DNA from: Brachionus plicatilis
Taxonomy: Eukaryota > Rotifera > Eurotatoria > Ploima > Brachionidae
Direction of reading: 5' to 3'
DNA length: 64,000 bases
Assembly: GCA_010279815.1 (NCBI GenBank)
Contig: QEOQ01000041.1
Location: forward strand, 499,048 to 563,047
Shown in pieces: positions 48,425 through 58,335 of this stretch (the first letter of the stretch is position 1; each line of letters opens with the position of its first letter). A program made the translations under genes and the position numbers. Under the pieces are notes generated by a model that had not been told where the DNA came from, searched no databases, and saw nothing but the letters and a program-made list of their open reading frames with translations.

Positions 48425-48680
48425 TTTGGCTTTAATATGTTCCTTTCTATCCTTGTGGATAATGGGGAGGAGCTCATTTCCCTTTCCAGTACCTTTTGAG
48501 CAATGGTTCCGACCTGACACAGAGGTTACTGCATCGAGTTGGTCATCTGCGCCGCCATTATTACCCAGTCGAAACCAGTTCTCCTTTTTTATGATGAAAG
48601 GTGTTAAAACATTTGTCCCGTACTTATCCTCTGCTTGGATGACTAACACACAAACCATTCGGCTATACGGGCTCTTTGGG
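48425..48680 (-). mobile_element. Probable tRNA-derived SINE insertion
   Basis: About 250 bases of clearly higher G+C than the surroundings. Read on the minus strand from 48680, it starts with GCCCGTATAGCCGAATGG, which contains a good RNA polymerase III A-box (TAGCCGAATGG). About 40 bases on, CGGGACAAATG looks like a worn B-box. The body then holds GGTAATAATGGCGGCGCAG and ends near CCACAAGGATAG, before an A/T-rich tail. The frame is open for 88 codons, but the product resembles no known protein. An orphan coding exon is the alternative. Confidence 0.45.
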
Positions 48681-49310
48681 CTTTAAGTATTTTTTTTTGA
48701 CAATAAATTATAATAATTTTTAAACAAAAAAATTAAAATTACAAATTTTATGAAATTTCAGATTGATGAATAAAAAAATTTTTAAGTTTTAATTTTTTTC
48801 GAAAAGTTTGAATTCATTTAAAAAAAGAGCTTAAAAAACCCGTGGCCTTTCTTATGTTAAGAAATTAAGGAATCAAATTATTTAAGAAATCTAATATCAA
48901 AAATAGCATATGATCTGGGATTACTCAAAACAACTGATTTGAAATTAGAAGTCATAATTGGATTAAATTAAGGAATTAAAAATCCATAATTGTTGGAAGA
49001 AATTAAAAATGTAAAAATTAAATTAAGATTAAAAATGTTCAAAAAAAGGTATTAAAAAAATTAAAAAAATCTTCCTAATTTTCAGATTATTTAGTTTTAA
49101 ATCGGAAAGCGATTGATGATAGCTTTACTTATTCATCAGCTTTAAATTGCAAAATAACTAAATTTTACAACAAAAAATGAAACACAACTTATTAGAAAGA
49201 ATTCCTTTATTTATTCTTTCCAAATCTAGTTTCTTATAATATTCCACAAATTATTCAAACATTTATATGAATGTTAAAGTTTTTGAAAAGACAAGATTCA
49301 GGTAATACAT
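48681..49310. other. Intergenic DNA downstream of the receptor gene
   Basis: No coding signal. It contains the presumed 3'UTR of the receptor. Confidence 0.5.
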
Positions 49311-49316
49311 TTTATT
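49311..49316 (-). terminator. Candidate polyadenylation signal of the LRR-7TM receptor
   Basis: AATAAA on the minus strand, 34 bases after the receptor stop codon. Confidence 0.4.
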
Positions 49317-49349
49317 CTCAAATGAACCAATTCTAGAATATTAAAAACG

Positions 49350-51659
49350 TTATTGAGTTTTTTCATTTTTGTTTTGTTTTTTTGTCCCATTATTAAAAAT
49401 GCCGAAAATGTTTCTAAAAACATTTTTAAATGGTTTGTTCAAAAAATAATAAATCATAATTGAATATGAACAAGATGCGATGTAGAATAGATTACCAAAA
49501 TCTAAAAAATTATCACAAATTTTTTCTGATTTTTGACAAAAATTAAACTTTAAAGCCAAATAAAAAATAAATAAAATAAAAGATAATTCAAATAACCGAA
49601 ACAAGCAAAGAATCAAATTATTTAGCCAAATCTTGATGGTCATTTTGACAATTTTGTCTTGAATTGATCTAAGATGACCAATTTTCGCATCTTGATTTGA
49701 AGATTGAGTCCAAAATCTTTTACTAATATTCAATTGTTCTTTGAATTTTAATAGCAAGTAAACATCTGATATTAACAAAATTGTCCACAAAATTATCCCG
49801 TTGAATAAAACATTGATTACAAAAAGAAAAAAAAATCTATTTTTTGATAGCTTTTTAGTTTCTAAGCCATAAAAATCAGTTGATACTTCGACATCTTCTG
49901 TTATGAACCAATTTCTCATAGGAAATCCATAATAATCAGGATCAAAGTCACCGATCACAGTCATCGTGGATTTTATTATCGATGAGGTAAGTTTATCAAT
50001 GTTTGATCCGATTAAAATAATAAAAAATGAGACCAAAAAGAAAATTTTCATACATTTACTTTTTGATTTTGCTAGTTTTGTAATTAAATTGAAAAATTTT
50101 GATTTATCATCAATTATAAAGCAACGGAATAAAGAAATCCAAATATTTAAAATGTTTGATAATGTTCTTAGAATACCACACAGAAAATCAACCAAATAAA
50201 TTTCATAATACTGTACTAAAACATTTCCATAAAGACTTGAACAAAATATTCCATTTATAACTGTGCATGAATTCATGATGTGAAAAGCCAGAATTAAGCA
50301 ATAGAATAAATTTACAATTGAACACAATGTCATGAAATTATAAAGTGTAAATATCAACTTTTTTTTTTCGTTTAAATCCATTTTTTTGCATCTTGTGATT
50401 ATAAAAATGTTCAAAAGATTAGTTATTATTCCAGTTAATGAGAATATTAAATGTCCAATTGAACTTGTGTAACTTAAAATAGCTCCTACGATAAAAAAAT
50501 TCAATTTAAACTTTAAATTCCTATTAACTTTGGATTTGAATGAGTTCATTTGCAAATTTTTACAATTATTCTCCAGCATTTTATAATCACATGTACTATT
50601 TAGATCTTTGGATTCACATTTCTTAAGCCATTGTAGTAAACAATTGCATGGGTTTTTATCAGTGCCCATAAGAACGTGTATTTTTATAGATTTATATTCT
50701 TGAAATCTATAAAATAAACAAAAATCTTGTTCTGAGAACAAATAACTATCGAATACTCCAAAATAAATATAAACCAGATTTTTTAAATTTTTATTCCATA
50801 TACCAAACCAATTTTGATTTTCATACAAAAATTTATTCAATTGGTAAATATTTAAACTTAAAACCATAATCTTTTTTAATTTTAATAAAATAGACCAGTC
50901 AATATTTTTGATGTGTCTACTAATAGTTAAGTATTCTATTTCACTAAAAACATTCAAATCAATTAGATTTTTTGTAATATTTATCTCGTGACCATCTAAG
51001 ACTAAATTCTTTATTTGTGTTTTAATTGAAAAATTCAAATTTATTATATTAACACTATTTTTAAAAATAAAGGTATTAGAAATTGAATAGAAAGCAACCT
51101 GATTGATACTGCTGTTGTAAAATATTAAAGGACAAATTGGTGTTTGGTATTTTATATTTTTGAAAATAACTTCATAGCAATTTTTCAAAAAACTAAACTG
51201 GTTTGCATGAAAATAATTACAGCAATTAGAGTAAGCAAGATTCAGTTTGGAATAAACAAAATTGACAATAACTACACCAGATAAATTATTAAATGCCTTT
51301 AAATTTTTTTGAATTTTACCTACACTGCTGAACACAAAAACCGGAGAACCTATTGTTGTTACATCGAAAGCGCCTCCCCTTTTAAACTGCAATTCATCTG
51401 TTAAATCAATCTGATAATTGGGTACAAATTTGAATTCAAAATTGATCCCATACTCAAAATTTTTAAAATTTTTAATACAGTCTAGTTTTATTTGTGAAAA
51501 ACGATTGAAATTTTTAATAGACAGTCCAAAAATTTCTTCTTTTGAATCCTTTAGAAAATAAAACTTTGACACTTGGTCCGTGCAATTTGACCAATTACGA
51601 ATACTAAGATTCAGTGTTTGGCTCAATAAAGAAAAAATTATAATTATTTTTAAAACCAT
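49350..51659 (-). CDS. Intronless LRR-type seven-transmembrane receptor
   Basis: A single open frame of 769 codons. It starts with a signal peptide (LKIIIIFSLLSQTLNL). The extracellular half of about 390 residues is leucine-, isoleucine- and asparagine-rich with irregular LRR-like spacing, and closes in an LRR C-terminal cap (NPCNCLLQWLKKC with two later cysteines). The second half has seven hydrophobic helices of rhodopsin-like kind: TM1 with LLNIFIITR, TM3 ending in WISLFRCFII in place of DRY, TM6 near NNLILCLFRLF, and TM7 with SYSIMIYYFLNKPF in the place of NPxxY, then a short basic tail. The layout recalls the glycoprotein-hormone or relaxin receptor type (LGR), but the LRRs are weak and the DRY motif is missing, so it is better read as a divergent orphan LRR receptor, possibly one of a lineage-specific sensory family. 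Lack of introns suggests retroposition or a tandemly expanding family. The ligand is unknown. Confidence 0.8.
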   Translation of the reverse strand: MVLKIIIIFSLLSQTLNLSIRNWSNCTDQVSKFYFLKDSKEEIFGLSIKNFNRFSQIKLDCIKNFKNFEYGINFEFKFVPNYQIDLTDELQFKRGGAFDVTTIGSPVFVFSSVGKIQKNLKAFNNLSGVVIVNFVYSKLNLAYSNCCNYFHANQFSFLKNCYEVIFKNIKYQTPICPLIFYNSSINQVAFYSISNTFIFKNSVNIINLNFSIKTQIKNLVLDGHEINITKNLIDLNVFSEIEYLTISRHIKNIDWSILLKLKKIMVLSLNIYQLNKFLYENQNWFGIWNKNLKNLVYIYFGVFDSYLFSEQDFCLFYRFQEYKSIKIHVLMGTDKNPCNCLLQWLKKCESKDLNSTCDYKMLENNCKNLQMNSFKSKVNRNLKFKLNFFIVGAILSYTSSIGHLIFSLTGIITNLLNIFIITRCKKMDLNEKKKLIFTLYNFMTLCSIVNLFYCLILAFHIMNSCTVINGIFCSSLYGNVLVQYYEIYLVDFLCGILRTLSNILNIWISLFRCFIIDDKSKFFNLITKLAKSKSKCMKIFFLVSFFIILIGSNIDKLTSSIIKSTMTVIGDFDPDYYGFPMRNWFITEDVEVSTDFYGLETKKLSKNRFFFLFVINVLFNGIILWTILLISDVYLLLKFKEQLNISKRFWTQSSNQDAKIGHLRSIQDKIVKMTIKIWLNNLILCLFRLFELSFILFIFYLALKFNFCQKSEKICDNFLDFGNLFYIASCSYSIMIYYFLNKPFKNVFRNIFGIFNNGTKKQNKNEKTQ

Positions 51660-52537
51660 TTCTTTAAAAGTATGCTAAATTGAAAAAAAGAAAAATTAAA
51701 AAGAAGAAAATATAAATTTTTCTTTTAAGTCTTTTAAAATATTAAATTCTTTTCGAATTATTTTCTCATTAACATGATATTTTAATTATTTTTTTTTAAT
51801 GATAAAATTGAGCATGTTTAATATTATAGGAATTACTTAAGATGGATTATTAAGGAATTTAAAATTGTTTATATTTATCTAATGAAAAATTAAAATTTTA
51901 TAAAAATAAAACCATTCTGATCTTTTTCAAATGATCGAATTTTTTTATCTTTTATCCATTAACAGTAAATTTAATACAAAAATTCGTGATAATTTTAAAA
52001 AATTCAAATTTCAAATTTCATCACTAATTTTATTTAATGATTTTTATTTTCCTAATAACATGATAAAAATTTTATTTTATTTAACTTTATTGATTTTAGG
52101 TAATTTTACCATGAAATCAAGCATCATTTGTATAATCTGACGATGATTTAAGAAATGTTAATAAGTCCAGTTTTACTTTGAATTCGTATTTATCGTTTAA
52201 ACTGCGCTATATTTTTTATTAAAGATCTTTTCAAAACTTTAAACAAATTGTGTAAAAAATTATCAATTATTTACCAAAGCTTATCAAAAATTTACCGTTA
52301 ATTAATTGAAAAAAATTAAAAAATAAGTGAATCAAAAGAGTTTGAGAAATAAGAATAGTTTAATTTAAGTCTTAAATTTTTGGCAAATTATTAATGGACC
52401 ATTAAAATCGATACCACAAATCAATTTTTTCCCCCAAATATTAAATAAAATTCCCCAATTATTAAGACTATACATAAAAAAATTAATAAACACCAAATAA
52501 AATAAAAAAACACTAATTTTTATTTATTTACACTTAT
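51660..52537. other. Intergenic DNA upstream of the receptor
   Basis: Promoter side of the receptor gene. No motif or gene recognised. Confidence 0.5.
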
Positions 52538-52768
52538 TTGATTAAAACTTTACTATTAATTAATTTAGCGAAATGCCCAGTCAAAGATTTTACATGTGAA
52601 AGGTGTAAGCAAAAAGGACACTTGACTCAAAAATGCTCGATTGCTAGTGAATCTAATGTTGAAGAAGAGAAGCCAGTTTCAGAAAAAGCAAGATTGAAGG
52701 CAAACAATGTAGAAGTTATTGACAAACAAGCAAAATTGTGTGATCAATGTAGCGCGCAAATGAAGTAA
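52538..52768 (+). pseudogene. Gag-like zinc-knuckle fragment
   Basis: The frame contains one CCHC zinc knuckle, CERCKQKGHLTQKC (C-X2-C-X4-H-X4-C), preceded by KCPVKDFT and followed by a charged Glu/Lys-rich stretch, stopping after CDQCSAQMK. The arrangement is that of the nucleocapsid end of Gag in Ty3/gypsy-type retrotransposons. No ATG, protease, reverse transcriptase or LTR was recognised nearby. An acceptor-like TTTAG precedes the coding part, so a domesticated exon cannot be excluded. Confidence 0.5.
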
Positions 52769-53483
52769 AAATGCTAGTAGGCTTGTCCAAATGTGAAAAA
52801 ATTAAAAATTTACTGTCACAAGTAAAAAAAAGTTTTAATTGCTAATTTTAAAAATTTCGAAAATGTTTAGACCTCACGTTTAAAAAAAATCTAGACTGTA
52901 AAGCTTAAACATACAAATTATCTTGAAATTGTTGATAACCAAGAAAATCAAGAAAATCTTGAAATCAAGATTCTGTTCTTTAGAAAAAAGATGACTCAAT
53001 AGTAACCCATTCTGTTCATTTTGTCATTTTTATTTTACAAGAAGAAGAAAACATATAATCTAACAATTTTGATAAAATAAAACACATACTCAATTACCCG
53101 ATAATTGTAACTTATCCTATTAATGAGATATCAAAAAAATAGTATATAATCACTTGTTTTTCAAAAAATTTTCCATCTGCAAAACGATATCCTACCAAAA
53201 AGGCTCGAAGAGATTTTGATTTAGAAAAAACAAAAACATGCTTAACTTTTTTCTTTTTTTGTAGAAAATTATTATATAAAAAATATTTAAATTAAAAACA
53301 AAAAAAGAAAAAAAATATTAAAATTTTAACTGAAATGAGTTTGATTCGACTAATGCATGCTTAACTTAATTGTCTATATGCTATAAATTTTTTTTGTGCG
53401 TTTTTTTTTATGCGGTAAAAATCCTCGTCTATAACATTTTGTTTTTTTAATTTTTGACTTTATTCCTAAATTAAAGTGAAAAA
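52769..53483. other. Intergenic, possibly decayed transposon DNA
   Basis: No ORF or repeat recognised. Confidence 0.4.
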
Positions 53484-53533
53484 ATAACGCCTCGTTATAA
53501 TCTCAATTATAAAGCTCTGCTTCCCTATCTTAA
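53484..53533 (+). repeat. Hairpin plus 23-bp motif, inverted relative of 56535-56581
   Basis: A perfect 6-bp stem ATAACG/CGTTAT with a CCT loop (53484-53498), then a 23-bp motif at 53511-53533 containing CTCTGCTTCCCTATC. The same pair, in reverse orientation, lies just past the Helitron helicase at 56535-56581. It is likely a solo end of the same family. Confidence 0.65.
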
Positions 53534-54372
53534 AATGGGAGTTGATGTTGAACCTGATAATAGTTGAATTAGTTTAATTTTTGTAATCGTCTCAACCTAC
53601 TAAACTTTCGATTAGTGTCTTGTTTTAAAGTGTTTTAGGTAAATTAATAAATTATTAAAAAAACATTAATAGGATAAAAAATATTCAATTTCAATGAATC
53701 TTAATATTTAGAATTTAAACAAACAAATATTTAAAAAAAATATGATTATATGATAATTTTTTTGAATATCAGTAAAGCAAAAAACTGGATTGTTTTAAAT
53801 TTTTATAATAAAGAATAATTTTTCAAATTTTTTCTTTTTAGTGTCTTTTTTTCCAAAAAATTAATATTCTAGAACCAAACAGACCCCATAATTGAATTTT
53901 TTGTATTTAATCAACTAAGAATCATATTTGTTTTAAAGTTTTTTTTTTGATAATATTTCAAATAAAATAAATATAAGAAAATGAAAATAAAAATCCTATG
54001 GAAAAATAGACACTGGGTTTGAATTTTTTAAGCCTTAGTTTACTAAGAAACATGTTTATGAGCCATTTTTTAAATATCATTTAAAAGAAAGGTGATGGTG
54101 TGCATTTCCTTTTTTTAAAGCGATTTAAAGCATTTAAAATATACGCATGTTACAGCCGATACAGCAGGGACTGTAATAAAATAACAACAATTAAAATAGA
54201 AAATATCTAAATAGAGTATTTAAGTAGCTAAGTAAATTCAAATAACAAATTAAAATAGCAACAATCAAAATAGCTAAACACATAATGTAAAAAGGACATA
54301 AAAGCTAAAATAAAAAAATAGCAAAAAAAAATTCATTCATCATTGTTAATTAATGTTTTTTGTGGATGTCCG
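53534..54372. other. Intergenic DNA without recognised features
   Basis: A+T-rich, no supported feature. Confidence 0.4.
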
Positions 54373-55315
54373 TAAAACGCGGAATGCGGAACTCGGAATA
54401 TTTTTGCGGAATTACCCTAACCCTAAACCAAACCCACGCTGAATTTTAGTGCTTTATTCTGCAAATTGACCTACTAAAACGCGGAATTCCGCATTTTAGT
54501 ATTGAAATTTTATTTTGCAGAATTTAGTTGCGGAATATGCCGAAAAAAAAAACTTTTAAAATAAACTTTATTATTTTAATATATTTAATATAATCATCAT
54601 GAATGATTTTATTTAGACTTTAAAAAAGTGTAAAATTAAGTTAATTTTTTTTAGTTTGAAAATTTTGTGTTGAGTGTGCAGATCAGAGATTTAGGAGTGG
54701 TACTAAGTGAGTGTGTTTGTTAGAATTTTAGGATGTGCTGAAACGATTACCCGTTTTTCAAATTAATTTAATAGTTTAAAAATTTTCTAAGAAATATTAA
54801 ATGATATTAAATTCTATGAAATAATTTTCTATTAATTAATGTTTCTCAAGTTCTATGAAAAATAAATTCTGTGAAAAAATTTCTATGAATTATTTTTCTA
54901 TGATAGTGAGGTTCTACGAATTTTGCCTGATTTTTACAATTTCTATGATTCAAGTCAAAAAATGTCGCAAAAAGTTAAAAAAAATTAAAAGGTAAACTTA
55001 CTTAAATTGTTAAAATAAGACAAAATTGAGACTAAATCTAATTCAAGAATGGTTTAAAGAAATATTTAAAACTCTCCAATTTGAAAAATTTATCAGTTTT
55101 TTAAAAAAATTAAAATCATTTTAATTTTTGAACTGTTAATGATAAAAAATAAGTTTCGTTCTACTTGTCCGCAAAATAAAATAAACTTAATTCTGCAAAA
55201 TAAAATTTAAATACTAAAATGCGGAATTCCGCGTTTTAGTAGGTCATTTTGCGGAATAAAACACTAAAATTTAGTGCGGAATTCCGCAATCCACATTCCG
55301 CATTCCAAGTTTTAA
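54373..55315. mobile_element. Foldback element with GCGGAATTCCGC-rich arms
   Basis: The left arm (about 54373-54545) and right arm (about 55165-55315) are inverted copies of each other. Each carries CTACTAAAACGCGGAATTCCGC or its complement and several further GCGGAAT blocks. The spacer of about 600 bases is A+T-rich with no ORF. No transposase is present, so it is non-autonomous. The left arm also contains CCCTAACCCTAAACC near 54413, resembling two telomere-type units. Confidence 0.7.
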
Positions 55316-55982
55316 GATCAACCGTTTTTTGTTTAAAAGCTTAATACTTTTTTAAAAGAAAGGCTACGAGCAGACCTCCTTCAGCCTGTTATATGATTGT
55401 AATGCCTTTTTCTAAACAAAACTAAGACTAAATAAACATAAAAAGAACAATAAGATACAAATTAAACTTTTATATTGATACCAAAAATCAAAGTTAAAGA
55501 GAAAAAAAATCAAGTTTAAAAAAATTAAAACAAAACATTGATTGAATCAAAATAAAGCTTTTTGATGATTAATTTTTTTTAATTTAGCCTAATAGGCCGT
55601 CCCATATCCACATGTGCATTTTTGGGCATGTGCGTTTTTCAGGTATCCAAATAATTAAATTAAATTCCTCTTTTTTTTTAATTCTTAATATTCCAGCAGC
55701 GAAGCAACGGGTAAAACCTTGCTTATTTTAAAATTTTATATTAACTAAATAAATAAAAATAATTTCCTATAAAACTTTAAATCAAGACACTAATCCAAAG
55801 TTCAGAAGGTTGAGATGATTTTAAAAATTCAATTAACTGTGATATAAGGGAAATATCTACTCTGATCATCCTTTATTCTTGAAAGAAAACTTACTAATCC
55901 GATTCTTCTGTTTCTGACTCAGATAAAAATAGATTTTTGATAATAATTATTATTATCAGGTTACTCTTCCTATAAACTCATA
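55316..55982. other. Intergenic, transposon-rich flank
   Basis: A minus-strand frame near 55.9 kb ends in SESETEESD before a stop. This may be the worn C-terminus of a transposon protein, but it is too short to name. Confidence 0.3.
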
Positions 55983-56533
55983 AAGAAATACAATTTCATT
56001 TTATTCTTATCATTTTTTAAATGATAACACATAACATAATTTATTAGGAGAGCTGAAAATTACGATGAAATTTTTTTTAATTAATTAGATTTTAAGAGTC
56101 ATTTTTGTTGAAAGAAAAATTAAAAAAATATTTCTTATAAAATTAAAATTACAAAGCAAAATTTAAAAAATATATTCAGGAAAAAATTAGGTTTTTAAAT
56201 TTTTTTTATGAATTTATATTCTGTTTCAGATTTTTGACTAAGTTTAAAATTTCTGCGTTAGTAAAATCTTCGCAAGTTGGGTCGAAGACTTGACAGTTTA
56301 CAAACTCTTCAGAGGTCATGTTAACGTTTTTATCCTTGGATTTTGATTTAAATTAATTAAATGTCGCCCAGAATTATTCAGTTTAATATATATTTTTTAT
56401 AATTAATATTCCGGATAATACATTTGTTTTTGAGCGCCGACTGAACTCAAGAAAAAATAAGCTTTAATTCAATTTGAAAAATTTATTTATGAATTTAAGA
56501 TTTTTTTTGTCAAATTAAAAAATTATTACACAA
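55983..56533. mobile_element. Longer copy of the repeat at 47150-47363
   Basis: Shares 55983-56123 and 56461-56533 with the short copy at 47 kb and carries 337 further bases between these blocks. It has the same 9-bp-stem hairpin (56007-56027). The extra part contains a 37-codon minus-strand ORF (56206-56319). Its right end abuts the inverted motif at 56535. Confidence 0.7.
56206..56319 (-). CDS. Small ORF inside the repeat
   Basis: Starts at an ATG (MTSEEFVNCQVF) and ends at TAA after 37 codons. It is acidic and contains two cysteines. It is not recognised as any family. It is present only in the longer repeat copy and could be the first exon or a remnant of an element protein. Confidence 0.25.
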   Translation of the reverse strand: MTSEEFVNCQVFDPTCEDFTNAEILNLVKNLKQNINS

Positions 56534-56534
56534 C

Positions 56535-56581
56535 TTAAGATAGGGAAGCAGAGCTTTTGATATGCGAGTAACGAAACGTTA
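56535..56581 (-). repeat. Hairpin and 23-bp motif, candidate Helitron 3' terminus
   Basis: Just downstream (minus strand) of the helicase stop lies a 5-bp stem TAACG/CGTTA with a 3-base loop (56569-56581), followed by the 23-bp motif at 56535-56557. A hairpin close to the 3' end is a Helitron property. The canonical CTRR end was not clearly found, so the exact border is open. Confidence 0.45.
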
Positions 56582-56670
56582 AAAGATATTTTTGTTAACC
56601 AAAAAATTAGTTTTTGAGATTTTATTGATTTTTAATAAAAAATAAGTCTGTTCTTTGATAAAAAAAATGT

Positions 56671-58335
56671 TTATTTATTCAATAAAAATTTGAATTTTTG
56701 TAATGTACTCTCTCTTAATTGGTTTAATCTAGTTTCTTTGTTCAATCTTGGAATCAAGTTAGTACTGTTTTTAATCCTGGTCAAACGATCAAACGGAAAG
56801 GGTACAATAATAAAATCGTTAAAATTTTTTAACCTAGACAATGCAACAAAGGTTTGTCCTAGTGATTTTTCCGATTTTCCCAAATCTATTACAGCAGACT
56901 TAAGGGTTTGTCCTAGTGATTTTTCCGATTTTCCCAAATCTATTACAGCAGACTTAAGGGTTTGTCCTTGCGATTTGTGGATGGTCATAGCATAACCTAG
57001 TCTGACTGGGAGCTGTTCACGGGTACCCTTTCCAGATTTACAAAATGGTGTTATTGGATTAATTGGGATTATATTTTTTCTATCTTGATCTGAAAAAAAT
57101 TGCGGTCCAGTATAATCTGGTATTTCAATTAACACAGCCATTGGTATATCACCATGTACAAAATCATCTAACACGATTATGTCTTTTATTATTCCATTAG
57201 CACTGTTGACCAAGCCTTTTGAGGTCCATAAGTTAGATGTTAATGTAATTTTAGAATTAATTGAAATGTATAGCTGATTCGACAAACCATTGCACTGATC
57301 AGACGGAAGTCGTTTAGTTAAAATTGAGCTGTTTTTAGATTGAACATACATTATAGGCTTATTTAATTCACATAATTTTTGATTGTTATATGTATCCACT
57401 TTATCATTTTCCAAAAACAACCTAGTTGCATCAGAAAATTTCTGAATATTCGTTGGACTAACAGAATTTTCTAATAGTAGCTGCCAATCTTCTACTGTAT
57501 TTTCTCCGTTTCTACACCTAGGTAATAGTTCTATAAATTTTTGTTGTCTTATATCATTACTGGTCTTTTGTCTTTCCACTTCTAATTTAACTACTATTTT
57601 GAATTGGCTGTATGCCTTAAAGCCATCTAAGTTATTTGGTTTGTTGGATTTATTATAATAAAGAGGTGCACCACAAACAGGTAGGAGTTGACCTGGGTCT
57701 CCAAATAAAAAGATAGATAATCCGCCGAAATACCTGTGATCAGCTTTAATTAGTCTTAAACGGATATCGACAACTCCAAACATTTTTTGGGGCATCATAG
57801 AAAACTCATCAATTATTAAAACCCGTACGTATTTAAATTCTTCTTGTAAGAGACTAAGTTTATCGCTTGAAATATTTTGTCTTTCATTATCAACTTGTAT
57901 GCTAAACAAACTATGAATTGTTTCACCGCGTATTATATAAGCAGCTTTGGCTGTAGGTGCACAACGTCTTAAAGTCTTGTCCAAAAAAGTTGAAAAAGCG
58001 AAAATGGTAAAAGATTTGCCAGTTCCAGCTGTCTCAATTAAAATCATTAACAATTGCTTGTTTTTGTTAAAAAAGTTTTCCATTATGTTAAAAGCAAATC
58101 TTTGCATTTTGTTTAAGCTTTCCTTATGTACAATTGGACATTTCGTATCATCTAACTCTTTACTTTTTCCTTTTTGGATTTCAATCCAATTTACCATTCG
58201 ATCTAAATCCGCTTTAGAATAAACATTTTTTCTTTGTTTCCAATCATATGCTGTATCAGCAATGGGTGAAATTTGTTCAACTATTTCGGATATTGGAACT
58301 AATTCAGAGAGTTCGGTGAATTCAGTAGGCAACAT
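56671..58335 (-). pseudogene. Helitron Pif1-like helicase domain
   Basis: A 554-codon open part of the Rep-helicase. Walker A is ETAGTGKSFT, Walker B is VLIIDEFSMM, motif III is FGDPGQLLPV, motif V is YAMTIHKSQGQTL and motif VI is FVALSRLKNF, so all core superfamily-1 helicase motifs survive. Between motifs V and VI an 18-residue segment (SAVIDLGKSEKS and flanks) is present twice because of an exact 54-bp tandem duplication at 56851-56958. The upstream Rep part is in the same frame but separated by a TAA, so the start reported here is only the first Met after that stop. In an intact element it would be the unwinding half of one large protein. Confidence 0.85.
56851..56968 (-). repeat. 54-bp tandem duplication in the helicase
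   Basis: Two identical 54-bp units (56851-56904, 56905-56958) and the first ten bases of a third. The unit equals exactly 18 codons, so the helicase frame is kept. Identity of the copies implies a recent event or an assembly artefact. Confidence 0.95.

Noticed and set aside
48392..48686. Overlapping ORFs of about 86-88 codons on both strands of the GC-rich insert
   Set aside because: Open frames on both strands follow from fewer chance stops in higher-GC DNA, and neither product resembles a known protein; a SINE is the better reading.
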